Source: Heterohyrax brucei
Taxonomy: Eukaryota > Chordata > Mammalia > Hyracoidea > Procaviidae
Length of the DNA: 64,000 nt
Direction of reading: 5' to 3'
Assembly: GCA_028571685.1 (NCBI GenBank)
Contig: CM053164.1
Location: forward strand, 38,800,501 to 38,864,500
Shown here: positions 47,826-58,127 of the stretch, piece by piece
Numbering within the stretch: position 1 is the stretch's first letter
How the letters are laid out: every line of letters begins with the position of its first letter
Made by a program: the position numbers and the translations under genes
Notes under the pieces: generated by a model
Database searches by the model: none
What the model was told of the DNA's origin: nothing
Seen by the model: the letters and a program-made list of their open reading frames with translations, nothing else

Positions 47826-48134
47826 TTTCCGGCCGGAGATGGAGGCGTCGGAATGGTCCCAGGCGGCCGCAGCCTCCCCGCCGCCTCCTCCCAGCCCTGC
47901 CCCCGCGGCTGAGGCGACGGCAACTACCCACGGCTCGGAGCCGCCCCCGCGGCGGACGTTCTCCGGCGCCTGGCGCACCGCTTCCCCGCCCGGCACGCGC
48001 AGGGAGCTCGCTCCTGGCGCGAGGACACTAGTACAGATAGGCGGGCACGCGCCGCCAGCGGGAGCGCGATATGGGGGCGGGGCTTCCGCCACGCCGGGGA
48101 AGGGGGTGAGTGGGCAGGGTTTCCCCTGGAGCAC
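47826..48134 (-). CDS. Candidate first exon of an unidentified host gene, minus strand
   Basis: Reading leftward, a frame from the ATG at 48134 stays open for 103 codons to 47826. There GGAAA|GTGAGTATGG forms a strong splice donor (all six intronic positions GTGAGT fit). The donor falls on a codon boundary. The last residues are EAAAAWDHSDASISGRK, preceded by an Ala/Gly-rich run typical of N-termini encoded in CpG islands. I do not recognise the protein, and the true start may be internal or the exon may be untranslated. Competing evidence is the plus-strand frame at 47839-48105. No downstream exon was found in the window. Confidence 0.4.
47839..48105 (+). CDS. Alternative candidate first exon, plus strand
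   Basis: An ATG at 47839 in good context (GGAGATGG) opens MEASEWSQAAAASPPPPPSP. The frame continues to a donor-like GGGG|GTGAGTGGG at 48105/48106. The donor is weaker in its exonic part than the minus-strand one. Proline/alanine-rich sequence is common when GC-rich DNA is translated in any frame, so this may be chance. If real, it would make the island a bidirectional promoter. Confidence 0.25.
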
Positions 48135-48250
48135 CGCCCCCTGGCCCGTTGGAGCCGCCCCCCGGTTGGCCAGCTAGGATTTGAGCAGGCCCAGTGAGAC
48201 CTGTGCCCCCGGGCTTCCCAGGCGCTCTAGCGGCCGTCCGCAGCGGTGTC

Positions 48251-48544
48251 TTTCAACTCCACAGGTATTTGCCCGACCCGAGAGATGCTCCTCCAGACGT
48301 GACTACAAGGCAAAGAATGCAAAGAAACACCCCATGACTCATTCATCCACGCCTCGAGGAGATCCTGCCCTGAGTAATTTTCCAAATCAGTTCAGGTCAG
48401 CAAGCATTCACCGAACAGCGACTCTGTGCCTAGCGCTGTACCAGGTGTTGTGTCAGACAGTCACGGTGTCTGGTCATGAGGAGCGCATAACTCAGAAGGA
48501 AAGCAGCCAGTAGACAACCAGGTCTAGTGACCCCTGCAAAGGCA
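48251..48544. other. Unassigned; possible old repeat fragment
   Basis: GCAAGCATTCACCGAACAGC followed by GTGCCTAGCGCTGTACC resembles an old dispersed repeat whose family I cannot settle. Nothing else is seen. Confidence 0.3.
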
Positions 48545-48910
48545 AGCTATAGTGAGACATGGCCCCCAGACTCTCCGTTAGCCCAGAACTAAGACCATTC
48601 CCAAAGCCAGCTCTTGAAAGATTGGACAGGACTACAGGGCATAAATGATACTGGCTAAGAGTGTGCTTCTTGGCTTAAATAGATAATATAGGACTAACTG
48701 GACCGCTTCTGTCCAGAGACGAGATGAGAGAGCAGAGGGGCATCGTTGCTGGTTGAGTGGACACAGGAAATGGTGGAAGGGACAAGTGCGCTGTCACAGC
48801 ACTGCGAGAGCAGCTAGAGTTACACGTCAATGTGTGTGTAAGTTTTTACGTGATAAATCGACCTGGATTGCAAACTTACACTTAAAACACAATAAAATAC
48901 ATATATTTTT
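48545..48910 (+). mobile_element. 5'-truncated L1, class B 3' UTR
   Basis: GACATGGCCCCCAGACTCTC through TTACACTTAAAACACAATAA is the terminal part of the class B L1 3' UTR, parallel to 6060-6366 and 16850-17150. Confidence 0.75.
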
Positions 48911-49121
48911 TAAATCCGCACTTTTCACATGTGAGTTTTGAGGCTGCTTTGCCTGCTTGAAACTTTTTCGCTTGGCTTCAGGGACTTGAATGTGTTATGG
49001 ATATTCAAATGTCTAGTTAACTGATTACTCACTATGTGGGCAGTATTGAAAGAGTGTAACAATTCAGTCCTTTGTAGAACAAATGTGTAAATGATGTAGA
49101 ATAAACATGTAAATATTACTT

Positions 49122-49290
49122 GCTACCCTGGTGGCACAGTGGTTAAGAGCTATGGGTGCTAACCAAAGGGTCACAGTTTGAGTCCAGCAGGCGCTCCTTG
49201 GAAACCGTGCAGAGCAATTCCACTCTGTCCTATAGAGCTGTTATGAGTTGGAATCAACTCCATGGCAATGAGTTTCATTTTTGGTTTTTA
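49122..49290 (+). mobile_element. AfroSINE
   Basis: ACCCTGGTGGCACAGTGGTT starts this well-preserved copy. CCAGCAGGCGCTCCTTGGAA is internal and CCATGGCAATGAG lies near the end. Confidence 0.9.
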
Positions 49291-49301
49291 TGTCTTTCTT
49301 C

Positions 49302-49478
49302 TGGAGTCCCTGGGTGGCACAGTTAAGTGCTCATCTAACCTGCTCAGCACCACCTGGCAAGACAGGCCTGGCAATCTGCCTCCAAAAGGTCACAACCTGG
49401 ATAACCCTATGGAGCAATTCTACTCTTGCACACATGGGGTCTCCGTGAGTCAGAATCAGCATGGCTGCAGCTAACAAC
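49302..49478 (+). mobile_element. AfroSINE, long form
   Basis: GGAGTCCCTGGGTGGCACAG starts it. CTCCAAAAGGTCACAACCTG is characteristic of the longer variant, and CATGGCTGCAGCTAACAAC ends it. It lies head-to-tail with the preceding copy. Confidence 0.85.
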
Positions 49479-49589
49479 ATATGTGCCACATTCATGGAAG
49501 CCAAAGTAATTTCAAAATATAGGTTAGGCTATATTATAAGCCATTCTGAAAATTACAGATACTAAGTACACCTATATTAACATCTCTCC

Positions 49590-50815
49590 ATCTCTGTTCC
49601 CTATTTCATCACCTTGTACGTCCTCGGAAAACTTCTTTCAAATATCTTTTAATCATGCTCCCCATCTCCTTTCCAAACTTACCAACTTCTCTTATCCACT
49701 TATTCTGTCCTTCAGTATCTGTGTATGTTCAAGTTTTTCCTGTCTTAAAGAAAAAGAAAGAAATCTCCGTGTCACTCTAGATTCTGCTTTGATGACTACT
49801 TCCATTTTACTCTTTACCGTCAATCGTCTTCAGGGTAGTCTACACCCTCGCTCCTCAGTATCTTCTTGCTTCTCAGCCCATGGCTATGTAGCCTGTCTCC
49901 ACCACTTCATTGCACTGCTCTCTATCAATTTGGCCAGCAGATCCTGTATCCCAAAGGTGGTTTTTGAGTCCTGGTGTAACTGGAGCTCTCAGTAATGTTG
50001 GACAACGCAACACCCCACCCTTTTTGAATCGCCCTTTGACTTCATGACGTAACTAACCCCTCTGACCACTCCTGAGTCTCCAGAGTTCTGCCTCAGTGCT
50101 TGGTTCATCCCATACTTCCTCAGTGGGCTGTTTCATCCACTCTTCTCTGTATCTACCACATATTTTAGCAACTTCCAGATGCATTATCTCTAGCTCAGAC
50201 AACTCACCTGTGTGCTGTGTACACAAAAGCCTACTAGCCTTCTTTCCTGGCTGTCCCAGAGATACCTGGAGCTCGTGTCTAAGGCTATTCAGCACCACTG
50301 TCCACCCAGTTGTCCAATTCAGAAACCTGGGAACCATTTTCAATTGCTTCCTCTTTCTTCCCACCACACTCAGTCACTAAATCCTGTTTATTCTATCTCA
50401 TGAATAACTCTAGACTCTGTCCCTGTTAGCCCCTGTCACCTAGACTAATGCAAATAGCCTTCTAACTGGTCTGTTGATTATGTCTTGCTCCTGCAAACCT
50501 ATCTTCCATACTGCAGGTCAGAGAGAACTTTCAAAAATTTGCAGCCATGGTGTCACTCCCCTACATCAACTCCTCATTACATTCAGGATCAGATTACAAG
50601 TCCTTACGGTGGCATACAAGACTTCCTGTTAATCTAGTTCTTGCCCAGCTCTCCACTCCCATCTCATGTTGCTTTTTCCATGCATGCATCACCACCCCCC
50701 ACCACATTACCATCCAAACTCCTGGAATATTCATACTTTCTTTTGCCTCTATACCTTTGATCTTGTTTCTGTCTGTGTTTGGCATGTCATTTGAATCCAA
50801 GCAATGAATCTTCAA
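49590..50815 (+). mobile_element. L2 LINE relic (probable)
   Basis: The order of old L2 3' text is visible: CTAGACTAATGCAAATAGCC at 50440-50459, TTCTAACTGGTCTGTTGA, ATGGTGTCACTCCCCTACAT at 50547-50566 and CAGGATCAGATTACAAGTCC. The family signature is 'AATAGCCTCCTAACTGGTCT' and 'GTCACTCCCCTGC'. Frames on either strand are by-products. It is ancient, predating the placental radiation. Confidence 0.6.
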
Positions 50816-50834
50816 CATGTGTGTAACTGACCAA

Positions 50835-50992
50835 ATGCACTACTATCAAGTCAATTCCATCTAACAGGGACACTATAGGACAGAGCAGAACAGAGTAGAG
50901 GTTCCGAGGAGTGTCTGTGGGATTTGAACTGCCAACCTTTTGCTTAGCAGCTGAGCTCTTAACCACTATATCACCACGGTTTCAATGGATCA
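50835..50992 (-). mobile_element. AfroSINE
   Basis: The left end ACTATCAAGTCAATTCCATC is the tail. The right part AACTGCCAACCTTTTGCTTA and TTAACCACTATATCACCACG is the complement of the 5' half. Confidence 0.85.
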
Positions 50993-51099
50993 GAACTAAT
51001 ACTTAGAGCTATAATCCAAGAAATGTTTGAGAAAGAAAAATAAACCTACATAGTGAAAAGACTCCAATGTAGCTGGGAAAACTATCACTTAATTATCAG

Positions 51100-51190
51100 C
51101 TCTGTATCTGTGTCTGTATCTGTATGTGTATTTGTATCTGAGAGCTGTCCTGTTAAAACTATTGCACTTAAAAAATAATAATAATAATCC
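51100..51190. repeat. Simple repeats (TCTGTA)n and (AAT)n
   Basis: A TCTGTATCTGTG-type hexamer array at about 51101-51140 is followed by AATAATAATAATAAT at about 51173-51188. Confidence 0.8.
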
Positions 51191-51229
51191 TCAAGGCAAA
51201 AAGTTCAAATTGTTTAAAAGGGTAAGGAA

Positions 51230-51735
51230 ATTAGGCTGTACCAGATTAAAGATGACTGCAAATTCTTCATCATTCCTTCTAGCCCAGAGTGGCCTTAGTG
51301 AATTGCTTGACCAACAGAACATATGATGTTCTGGGACTTCCAAGACTAGATGGTAAAAAATCTTGAAGCAACCCCTGGGACTTTGGGAACATTTGTTCTT
51401 AGAACCTTGAGTCACTCTTAAAAAATGTAACTGTCTATGGAAAGGTCCTGAGAATACCTGGAGAAAGAAAGGGGCATGGCTGATGAGGCATTTCAGGTGC
51501 TCCCGCCATGCCCAGGTATGTGAGTAAAGTCACTGTGAACCTTCTAGATCGGTCCAATTACCAGCCAGATACCACTGAGTTATCCCAACTGAAGCTATGT
51601 GGAGCAGAAGAATTATCCAGCCAAGTCCTACCCTAATTCCTGCCAGCTAATAAATTGTGAAATTATAATCTAAATCATTTTTGTTTTTAAACCATTACTT
51701 TTTAGAGTAGGTAGTTTGTTATGGTATAAAATATA
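51230..51735 (+). mobile_element. Old ERVL-group LTR fossil (probable)
   Basis: GGGCATGGCTGATGAGGCAT and GTATGTGAGTAAAGTCACTG occur mid-element. TAATAAATTGTGAAATTATA followed by TTTAGAGTAGGTAGTTTGTT at the end follows the pattern of old ERVL-group LTR ends ('...TTGTTTTAAGCC...TGGTTTGTTA'). It is non-coding and broken; the subfamily was not determined. Confidence 0.45.
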
Positions 51736-51736
51736 G

Positions 51737-51778
51737 AGGGTCACTATGAGTTGGAACTCGACAACACCTAACAACTGT
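51737..51778 (+). mobile_element. Tiny RTE 3' tail
   Basis: GGGTCACTATGAGTTGGAAC and CAACACCTAACAACTG are the last 40 or so bases of an RTE. Confidence 0.6.
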
Positions 51779-51904
51779 TAATTATGAAATCTGCTAACCA
51801 AAGTAGCTATAATCAGACTTCTCAGGAACAACATACAAAACAAGGTAATAGTGGCACAGCATTTTCTAGAAATTCAAGGGAAAAAGATGAAAGCTAAGGA
51901 TTTT

Positions 51905-53012
51905 GCAATGATAAAGAACAATGATGACTTCAGGATGTATCTCATAACCTGGTTCCAATTGGAAGACATTATCAGTGGTACAAGGACAAATATTGTATGA
52001 GACCCCTACTTTGAGGACTTGAAAACAGACTCTCATACAGAAGAAAAGACTCTTTGATGGCTGCAAGGGAGGGGAGGGAGGGAAGGAGAGGGTTGGTTAT
52101 AGATTAAATAGCTGATAGAAATTCGATTGGGTGAAATCAGTGACTGCACACAGTAGAAAGAAGATCAGTTTAACTGAACTTCAATGTAACCTGAAATCTC
52201 TTCTGATCTTTAACCCAATGTGGCAAGGACAGAATAGCAGGGATGGGGGTCCAGGAACAATGCTCTCAGGGACATCGTGACCAGTTGGCATAACTAGCCT
52301 ATTGCTAAGGGAATCTTCTCCACTCTATATTGGTGAGTGGCATCTGGGGTCTTAAAAGCTGCCAAGCTGCCATCTGAGGTACACCAAATGGTCCCAACTC
52401 AGCAGGAACAGACGATCACCAAGGACAAAATCGACATGGGGGAAAGAGAACCCAGAAGACAGAAAAATCCATGTGAATGGGTGAGTACATCAGCATGCAA
52501 CTGGAAGAACCAGATGGTGCCCGGCCACCTCCAGTGACAGCTGTGATGGGGGTCACAAAGTTGAGTCCCAGTAGCAATATGAGAAGAAAAATGTAAGTAC
52601 CCTGAGAACTCCACTAAAAGACCACAACTGATGGTCTGAAGACCTGAGGGTTCCCCTGGAGCATGGCCCCTAGACCTGATGCTGCCCCTAACCATAAATC
52701 ATTACTGAGGTCAACTCCTCGAACAGGAATGGATTGAACTTGGCAACACAGAGTGACCATATCATGTGTGCACTTCATGGTTCTATGCATCTATAGGATG
52801 TCATCCTACTGGCCTCTTACTAGAGGGGAGTGGAGAGGGTGCAGGAGAGGGGACCGAGGATTGTTATGAGGATATGACTTACATGGAACAGAAAGGAGGG
52901 ATGTGCTATCACTGGGTAAGGAGAGCAGTAGGAGCTGCGCATAGGCAGTCATGCAAATTTAAATCAGATTGTACGCTTTCACTCAATCACAATAAAAAAG
53001 AAAAAAAAATGT
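51905..53012 (+). mobile_element. 5'-truncated L1, class A
   Basis: It begins within the last codons of ORF2 (CAATGATAAAGAACAATGAT). It has the polypurine tract at about 52060-52095 and the GGGGTCTTAAAAGCTGCCAA block, and it ends AATAAAAAAGAAAAAAAAAT. TAAGGATTTT (51895-51904) and TAAAGATTTT (53013-53022) bound it. Confidence 0.85.
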
Positions 53013-53142
53013 TAAAGATTTTATGTCCCTCCATCCATCTTGTTTTTCAAGCATCCAGACTACAGAAAAACTGTTTCTTAAAGAAAAAGGGCTCAAGGAA
53101 TACCACACTGCACACATAAGCCCATCCTAAGTATTTACTAAT

Positions 53143-55040
53143 GCAGGGGTCAGGAATTTTTTTCTCTATTTTTTTATTGTAGTTTAGATGAAGGCTTACA
53201 GGGCAAACTAGTTTCTCATAAACAATTCGTACACATCCTGTTTTATAACACTGGTTAACAACTCTACAACAGGTCAACAGTCTCCTTTCTCAACTTTGGG
53301 TTCCTTAGTAACCAGCTTTCCTACCACCTCTCACCTTCTAGTCCCCTGCGGTGGCATGTCCCTTCAGTCTCCTTTTGTTGGAGGGGTCTCGGCCATCTTC
53401 TGCTGATGAGTGAACCTGAGGAGTGACTCTGTTACTGAGCTGCAAGGGTGTCCAGGGCCATATTCTCAGAGTTTCTCCAGTCTGGGGAAACAGCAATTCT
53501 GGTCTTTCTTATTGAGTTAAAATTTTGTCCTACATTTTTCTCCAGCTCTGTCCAGGATGCTTTGTTGTGATCCCTGTCAGAGCAGTAAGTGTTAGTAGCC
53601 AGGCACCATCTCATTTTACAGGGTACGTCTGCCAGGAGCTGTGTTAGGTGTGTCCATTAGTCCTTGATACTAATCTTTCCTCTGTTTCTCCAGTTGTCTT
53701 CATTCCTCCTTTGCTCCCAAAAGGGTAAGAGAAATGCTGTAATCTAGATGGCCACTCAAAGGCTTTAAGGACCACGGATGCTACTCACCAAAGCAGAATG
53801 GAGAACGTTTTCTTTATAAACTGTATTATGCCAGTTAAGCTACATGTTCCACAAGACCATGGTCCCCACAGCCCTCAGCCCAGTAACTCAGTTCCTCAAG
53901 AAGTTTGGATGTATCTATGGAGCTTCCACGACCTTGCCTTGAAAAAGTCTTACTGGCTTCCCCCATGTTGCGTACTGTCTTACCCTTCACCAAAGTTACA
54001 TCTTAGCTATTGTCTATTTAGTGTTATTACATCCTTACCCCACCTTTTCCTGGAAACATCAAAAATTGTTTCCTTTTATGTGCAAACTTTTTTGGTGAGT
54101 TTTTAACAAACGCAGTGGTCTCATACAATTATTTGTCCTTTTGTGATTGACTTATCTCACTCAGAGTAATGCTATCCAATTTTTTCCATGTTAAGAGATG
54201 CTTCACAAATTCATCATTGTTCTTTATTGCTATGTAATACTTCATTGTGTGTTTGTACCACAGTTTGTTTTTCTATTTATCTGTTGATAGCATCTACACT
54301 GTTTCCAACTTCTTGTTGTTGTGAACAATGCTGTGATGAATGTGGTGTGCATAAGTCTATTCATGCAAAAGCTCTTATGTCTCTAGGATATATTCCTGAG
54401 AGTGGGATTGCTGGGTCATATGGTAGTTTTATTTCTAGCTTTCTAAGGAAGGGCCGTATTGTGCAAAAATGGTTGTATCATTTTGCATTCTCACCAGCAG
54501 TGTGTAAGAGTTCAATCTCCCTGCAGTCTCTCCAATATTTGTTATTTCCTGTCTTTGTGATTTGTGCCAGTAATACCAGGGTGAGATGGTATCTCACTGT
54601 GGTTTTGATTTGCATTTCTTTAATGACTAGCAATCTCAAGCATTGCCTCATGTATCTGCTGGCTGCTCAAATGTCTTCTTTGTTGAAGTATGTGCTCATT
54701 GCCTTTGCCCATTTTTTAATTCAATTGTTTATCTTGTTGTTATAGATGTGTTGGATTTTATTATAAATTTTAGGGATTAGGCTTTTGATTTGTAATTTTC
54801 CCCAGTCTGTATGGTCTCTTTCTTTTCTTTCTTTTTTTTTTTTTGGTGAAAGCAATTTTTTTCTAAAGGACCAGACAGTAAATACTTTAAATGTGCAAGT
54901 CTCACCACTCAAATCTGCCTTTGTGTCATAAAGCAATCATAGACAACATGTAAGTGAATAGATGTGGCTGTGTCCAAACAAAACCGTATTTACAAAAAAC
55001 AGACAAGAGGCTGGATCTGGCCATTGGCCATAGTTTGCCA
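53143..55040 (+). mobile_element. hAT MITE (Charlie-like) split by an L1
   Basis: The left terminus CAGGGGTCAGGAATTTTTTT at 53143-53162 and the right piece from 54854 together follow a known mammalian hAT MITE. Its consensus has AAAGGGCCAGATAGTAAATA (here AAAGGACCAGACAGTAAATA), GTGGCTGTGT and a GGCCATAGTTTGCC end at about 55026-55039. I cannot fix its MER number. It is non-coding. Confidence 0.65.
53166..54853 (-). mobile_element. 5'-truncated L1 inserted in the hAT MITE
   Basis: A minus-strand L1 whose poly(A) end appears as TATTTTTTTATTG at the left. The 3' UTR belongs to a fourth tail type, also seen at 60113. The C-terminus of ORF2 lies at about 54120-54800 (minus-strand complement of GGGATTGCTGGGTCATATGG). 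AATTTTTTTCT at 53155-53165 and 54854-54864 is a perfect 11-bp duplication. The 185-codon plus-strand frame at 54188-54745 is antisense to ORF2, not a gene. Confidence 0.85.
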
Positions 55041-55242
55041 CTTTTATCCTAGAGGAAAGGAAATAGAGAAATTTATCAAGAAAAAAAGCATGAGGCCATT
55101 ATGGTTTTAAAAAAATGATGCAACCTGTCCAAGTAGGATTTATACGAGGAACTTAAAGATGGTCCAATATTATGAAATCTCTTAATATAATTCACAATAC
55201 TAATAGGTTTAAGAAGAAAAATCATATGATTATTCTCATAAC

Positions 55243-55300
55243 CAAAAAACAAACCCATTGCTGTGAAGTCAATTCTGACTCATAGCAACTTTAATAGGTC
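55243..55300 (-). mobile_element. AfroSINE 3' fragment
   Basis: AACAAACCCATTGCTGTGAA and TTCTGACTCATAGCAAC are the complement of the SINE tail. Confidence 0.65.
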
Positions 55301-55459
55301 CTAAAAAAAGTCTTTGACAAAATTTAGCCTCTATTATAAGACTCTCAAGAAAATAGGCTTAGATGGTTGTTTCTGTAACATGAGAAATATATACAACTTA
55401 ATCCTACAGCCAAATCTTACTGTATGGGGAAACATTAAAGGCATTCCCACTAAGTTTAG

Positions 55460-56788
55460 TGTTATGGATTGAATTATGTTCCCCCCAAAATATGTGTTAT
55501 AAATCCTAACCTCTATGCCTGAGGGGTTTTTGTTTGTTTGTTTGTTTTTATTACTTCTCTTTTATGAAATTTCTAGAAAACATAAGACTCTAAGGATAGA
55601 GGGCAGATGCCTTGGGCTAGGGCTGGGATCAAATTGCAAATGGTGTATTTTTATAGATGGTAAGCATGTTAAAATAGTCACTTTGGGTGACAGTTGCACA
55701 ACTACATAAATGCACATAAAAAAATCTGACTACTTACAATTAATTGATTATATGATATAAAATTTCTATCTCAATAAAACAAAATTTAAAGTCTATCATG
55801 ATAATTTCAGAACGCTTGAAATGTTTTTAAGTCTGGAGTACTGATTGTTACCATTGTTGTTAGTTGCTGTTGAATCAATTCCAATTCAGGGTGACCCTGT
55901 GTGTGCAGGGTAGGACTGCTCCATAGAGCTTTCAAGGATGTAACTTTTCAAAAGACGATCACCAGGCTTGTCTTCTGAGGCTCTTCTAGGTGGGTCTGAA
56001 CTGCTAATCTTTTAGCTGGCAGTAAAGTACTTAAGCATTACAGCACACAAGGACTAAGAACTAGAGATAAGCCTTGATCTTGGAACTTCAAAATCCCTCT
56101 TCATTCCAATTTTTTGGCAACTGCTCTGGCTTCCTGATGTTGATTCTAGGTGTCTGCAAGTCCTCGCAAACAATTAATCAATTTAAATCTTCTTAAATAA
56201 CTTGTCCAAGACTAAACAGTCCCTGAGAAGGACATCATGCTTTGTAGAGAGTAAGGGAAAGAAAGGAAGACCCTACATGAGATGGACTGACACAGTGGCT
56301 CCAATGAGGGGCTCAAACATACCAAGGATTTGTTAAGGATGGTGTAGGACTTGGCAGGGTTTTGTTCTGTTGTATGTAGTATTGCTGTTGAGTGCGAACC
56401 TACTCAGATGCACCTAGGAAAAATAACATGCCTGTAGTTATAATCCCATTTGGAAGTGGGTAGTCTTTGTTGTGTTAATGAGGCAGAATTAGTGTGGAGT
56501 ATATCCTGAGTTGATCTCTTTTGAAATACAAAGGAGATTTAAAAAGCAAGGAGACCACAGATAGGAAGATAGATACCAAGACACATGGAGATCTCTAAGG
56601 CACCAGGAAGCAGAAGCTGCAGAAACAAGAGCATTCCTCCGGAGCTAACTGAGAAAGACAGCCCTTCCCTAGAGCCAGTATGCTAAATCCACACTTCTAG
56701 CCTCCTAAACTGTGAGAAAATAAATTTCTGTTTGTTAAAGTCTTTCACTTGTGGTACTTTGTTTTAGCAGCACTAGATAACTAAGACA
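55460..56788 (+). mobile_element. MaLR solo LTR fossil, split
   Basis: It starts TGTTATGGATTGAATTATGT at 55460 and ends CTAAGACA at 56788. Flanks TTTAG and GTTAG are the probable duplication. The LTR text breaks off at about 55521 and continues from 56428, with other repeats between. It is non-coding and broken. Confidence 0.7.
55522..56427 (+). mobile_element. Composite insert within the LTR: L1 3' piece, AfroSINE (-), RTE 3' end (+)
   Basis: ATGCCTG occurs on both sides (55515-55521, 56428-56434). Inside are a GT-rich start, an old L1 3' piece (about 55545-55800, GAGGGCAGATGCCTTGGG), a reverse AfroSINE at 55856-56057 and an RTE 3' end at about 56221-56418 (GAGAAGGACATCATGCTTTG to AACCTACTCAGATGCACC). 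The RTE end touches the right flank, which suggests that RTE machinery may have carried the segment, though separate events are possible. Confidence 0.55.
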
Positions 56789-56979
56789 GTTAGGAATAAG
56801 GCAAGGATGACATCACTAATTAGCATTGTACTGGAGAGATTAGCCAATGCAATAGCTTAAGAGAAAACAATTGGAAGTGTGACAATGGGAAAGAAGAATC
56901 TAAACCAACTCCATATGCAGATGACGTCATAGTATACTTGTTAAACCCTAGAGAATCAATGACAAAACTAACTGAAACA

Positions 56980-58127
56980 CACTACACAATGATAAAGAAT
57001 AACGATGATTCCAGGAAACATCTCCTAACCTGGTTTCAACTGGAAGACATTATGTTGAGTGAGAGTAGTCAGCGACAAAAGGACAAATACTGTATGAGAC
57101 CTCTACGATAAGATCTCAAAAACAGACTTGTGTATAGAAGAAAAGACTCTTTGACAGCTGCAAGGGAGGGGAGGGAGGGAGGGAGGGCGAGGGGGGAGGG
57201 TTTAGTTTAGGTAGTTACTAGAAATCTAGTTGGGAGAAAGCGGTGACAGCACACATTAGGAACAAGAACAACATTAAGTGGACTTCAGCATAACTTGAGT
57301 ACTCCTTCCATCTTAACTCAATACTGCAAGGATAGAGTAGCTGGGGCGGGGGGTGGGAGACCATGCTGTTAGGTGAATTCCAGGCCAATTGGCACAACTA
57401 GCGTTTTGCTAAGAGAGCTCTCTGCACCCCACATTGGTGAGTGGCGTCTGGGGTCTTAAAAGCTGCCAAGCTGCCATCCGAGGACACAGCAAATGGTCCC
57501 AACTCAGCAGGAATGGATGCTCACCGAGGGCCAAAATGGCATGTGGTAAAGACAACCAAGAAGACAGAGAGACCCACAAGAGTGGGTGCCTACATCGACC
57601 TGGGACCGGAAGAACCAGATGGTGCCCGGCCACCACCAGTGATAGCCATGACTGAGCTCACAGAGAGGAGCCTCACTGGCAATACAAGAATAAAAAGAGG
57701 TGCATCATGAGATCACCACTAAAAGACCTCAGTTGATGGTCCAGCGGTTTTGGGGTTCCTCTGAGAGCATGGCCCCCGGCCCTGATGCTGCCCTTTCCCA
57801 TAAATTATAACAAAGGTCCACTCTTTGGACAGGAATGGATTGGACTTGGCAATGCAGAGTAACCATATGTTGGAAGCACTTTATGGTTCTATACATCTAT
57901 AGCATATCATCTTGCTGACCTCTGGCTGGAGGAAGGGGAGTGGACAGAGAGGAGGGGAAAGGAGACTGTTGGGAGGATGAGACATGTATGGAGCAGAGAG
58001 GAATAGTGTGCAGTCACCGGACAGGGAGAGCAGTGGAAGCTGCATATAGGGGGGCATGTAAATTTACATGTGAATGTACATTTTCACTCAGTTATGTTAA
58101 ATAAAAATAAATAAATAAATAAATAAA
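56980..58127 (+). mobile_element. 5'-truncated L1, class A
   Basis: It runs from the last ORF2 codons through the polypurine tract (about 57167-57198, GGGAGGGGAGGGAGGGAGGG) and the shared block to an (AAAT)n tail. TAACTGAAACA flanks it exactly at 56969-56979 and 58128-58138. It looks very close to the copy at 19629-20944. Confidence 0.9.

Larger units (their letters stand above)
47460..48250. promoter_or_regulatory. CpG island promoter, TATA-less
   Basis: The stretch is very GC-rich with dense CpG dinucleotides, in contrast to the AT-rich, CpG-poor surroundings. GC boxes for Sp1-type factors are visible (GGGGGCGGGGC at 48073-48083, CCGCCCC at 48134-48140). No TATA box was seen. Islands of this kind mark promoters of broadly expressed mammalian genes and are often bidirectional. 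Splice-donor-like sites leave the island on both strands. The host gene was not identified. Confidence 0.8.

Noticed and set aside
47454-48513. Several overlapping GC-rich frames of 110-155 codons on both strands.
   Set aside because: They overlap in many frames within a CpG island, where stop codons are rare by composition. Only the two frames that end at donor-like sites are kept as candidates.
54188-54745. A 185-codon open frame on the plus strand, the longest in the window.
   Set aside because: It is the complement of the L1 ORF2 C-terminal region of a minus-strand L1 (TGGGATTGCTGGGTCATATG and flanking text), so it is an antisense by-product.
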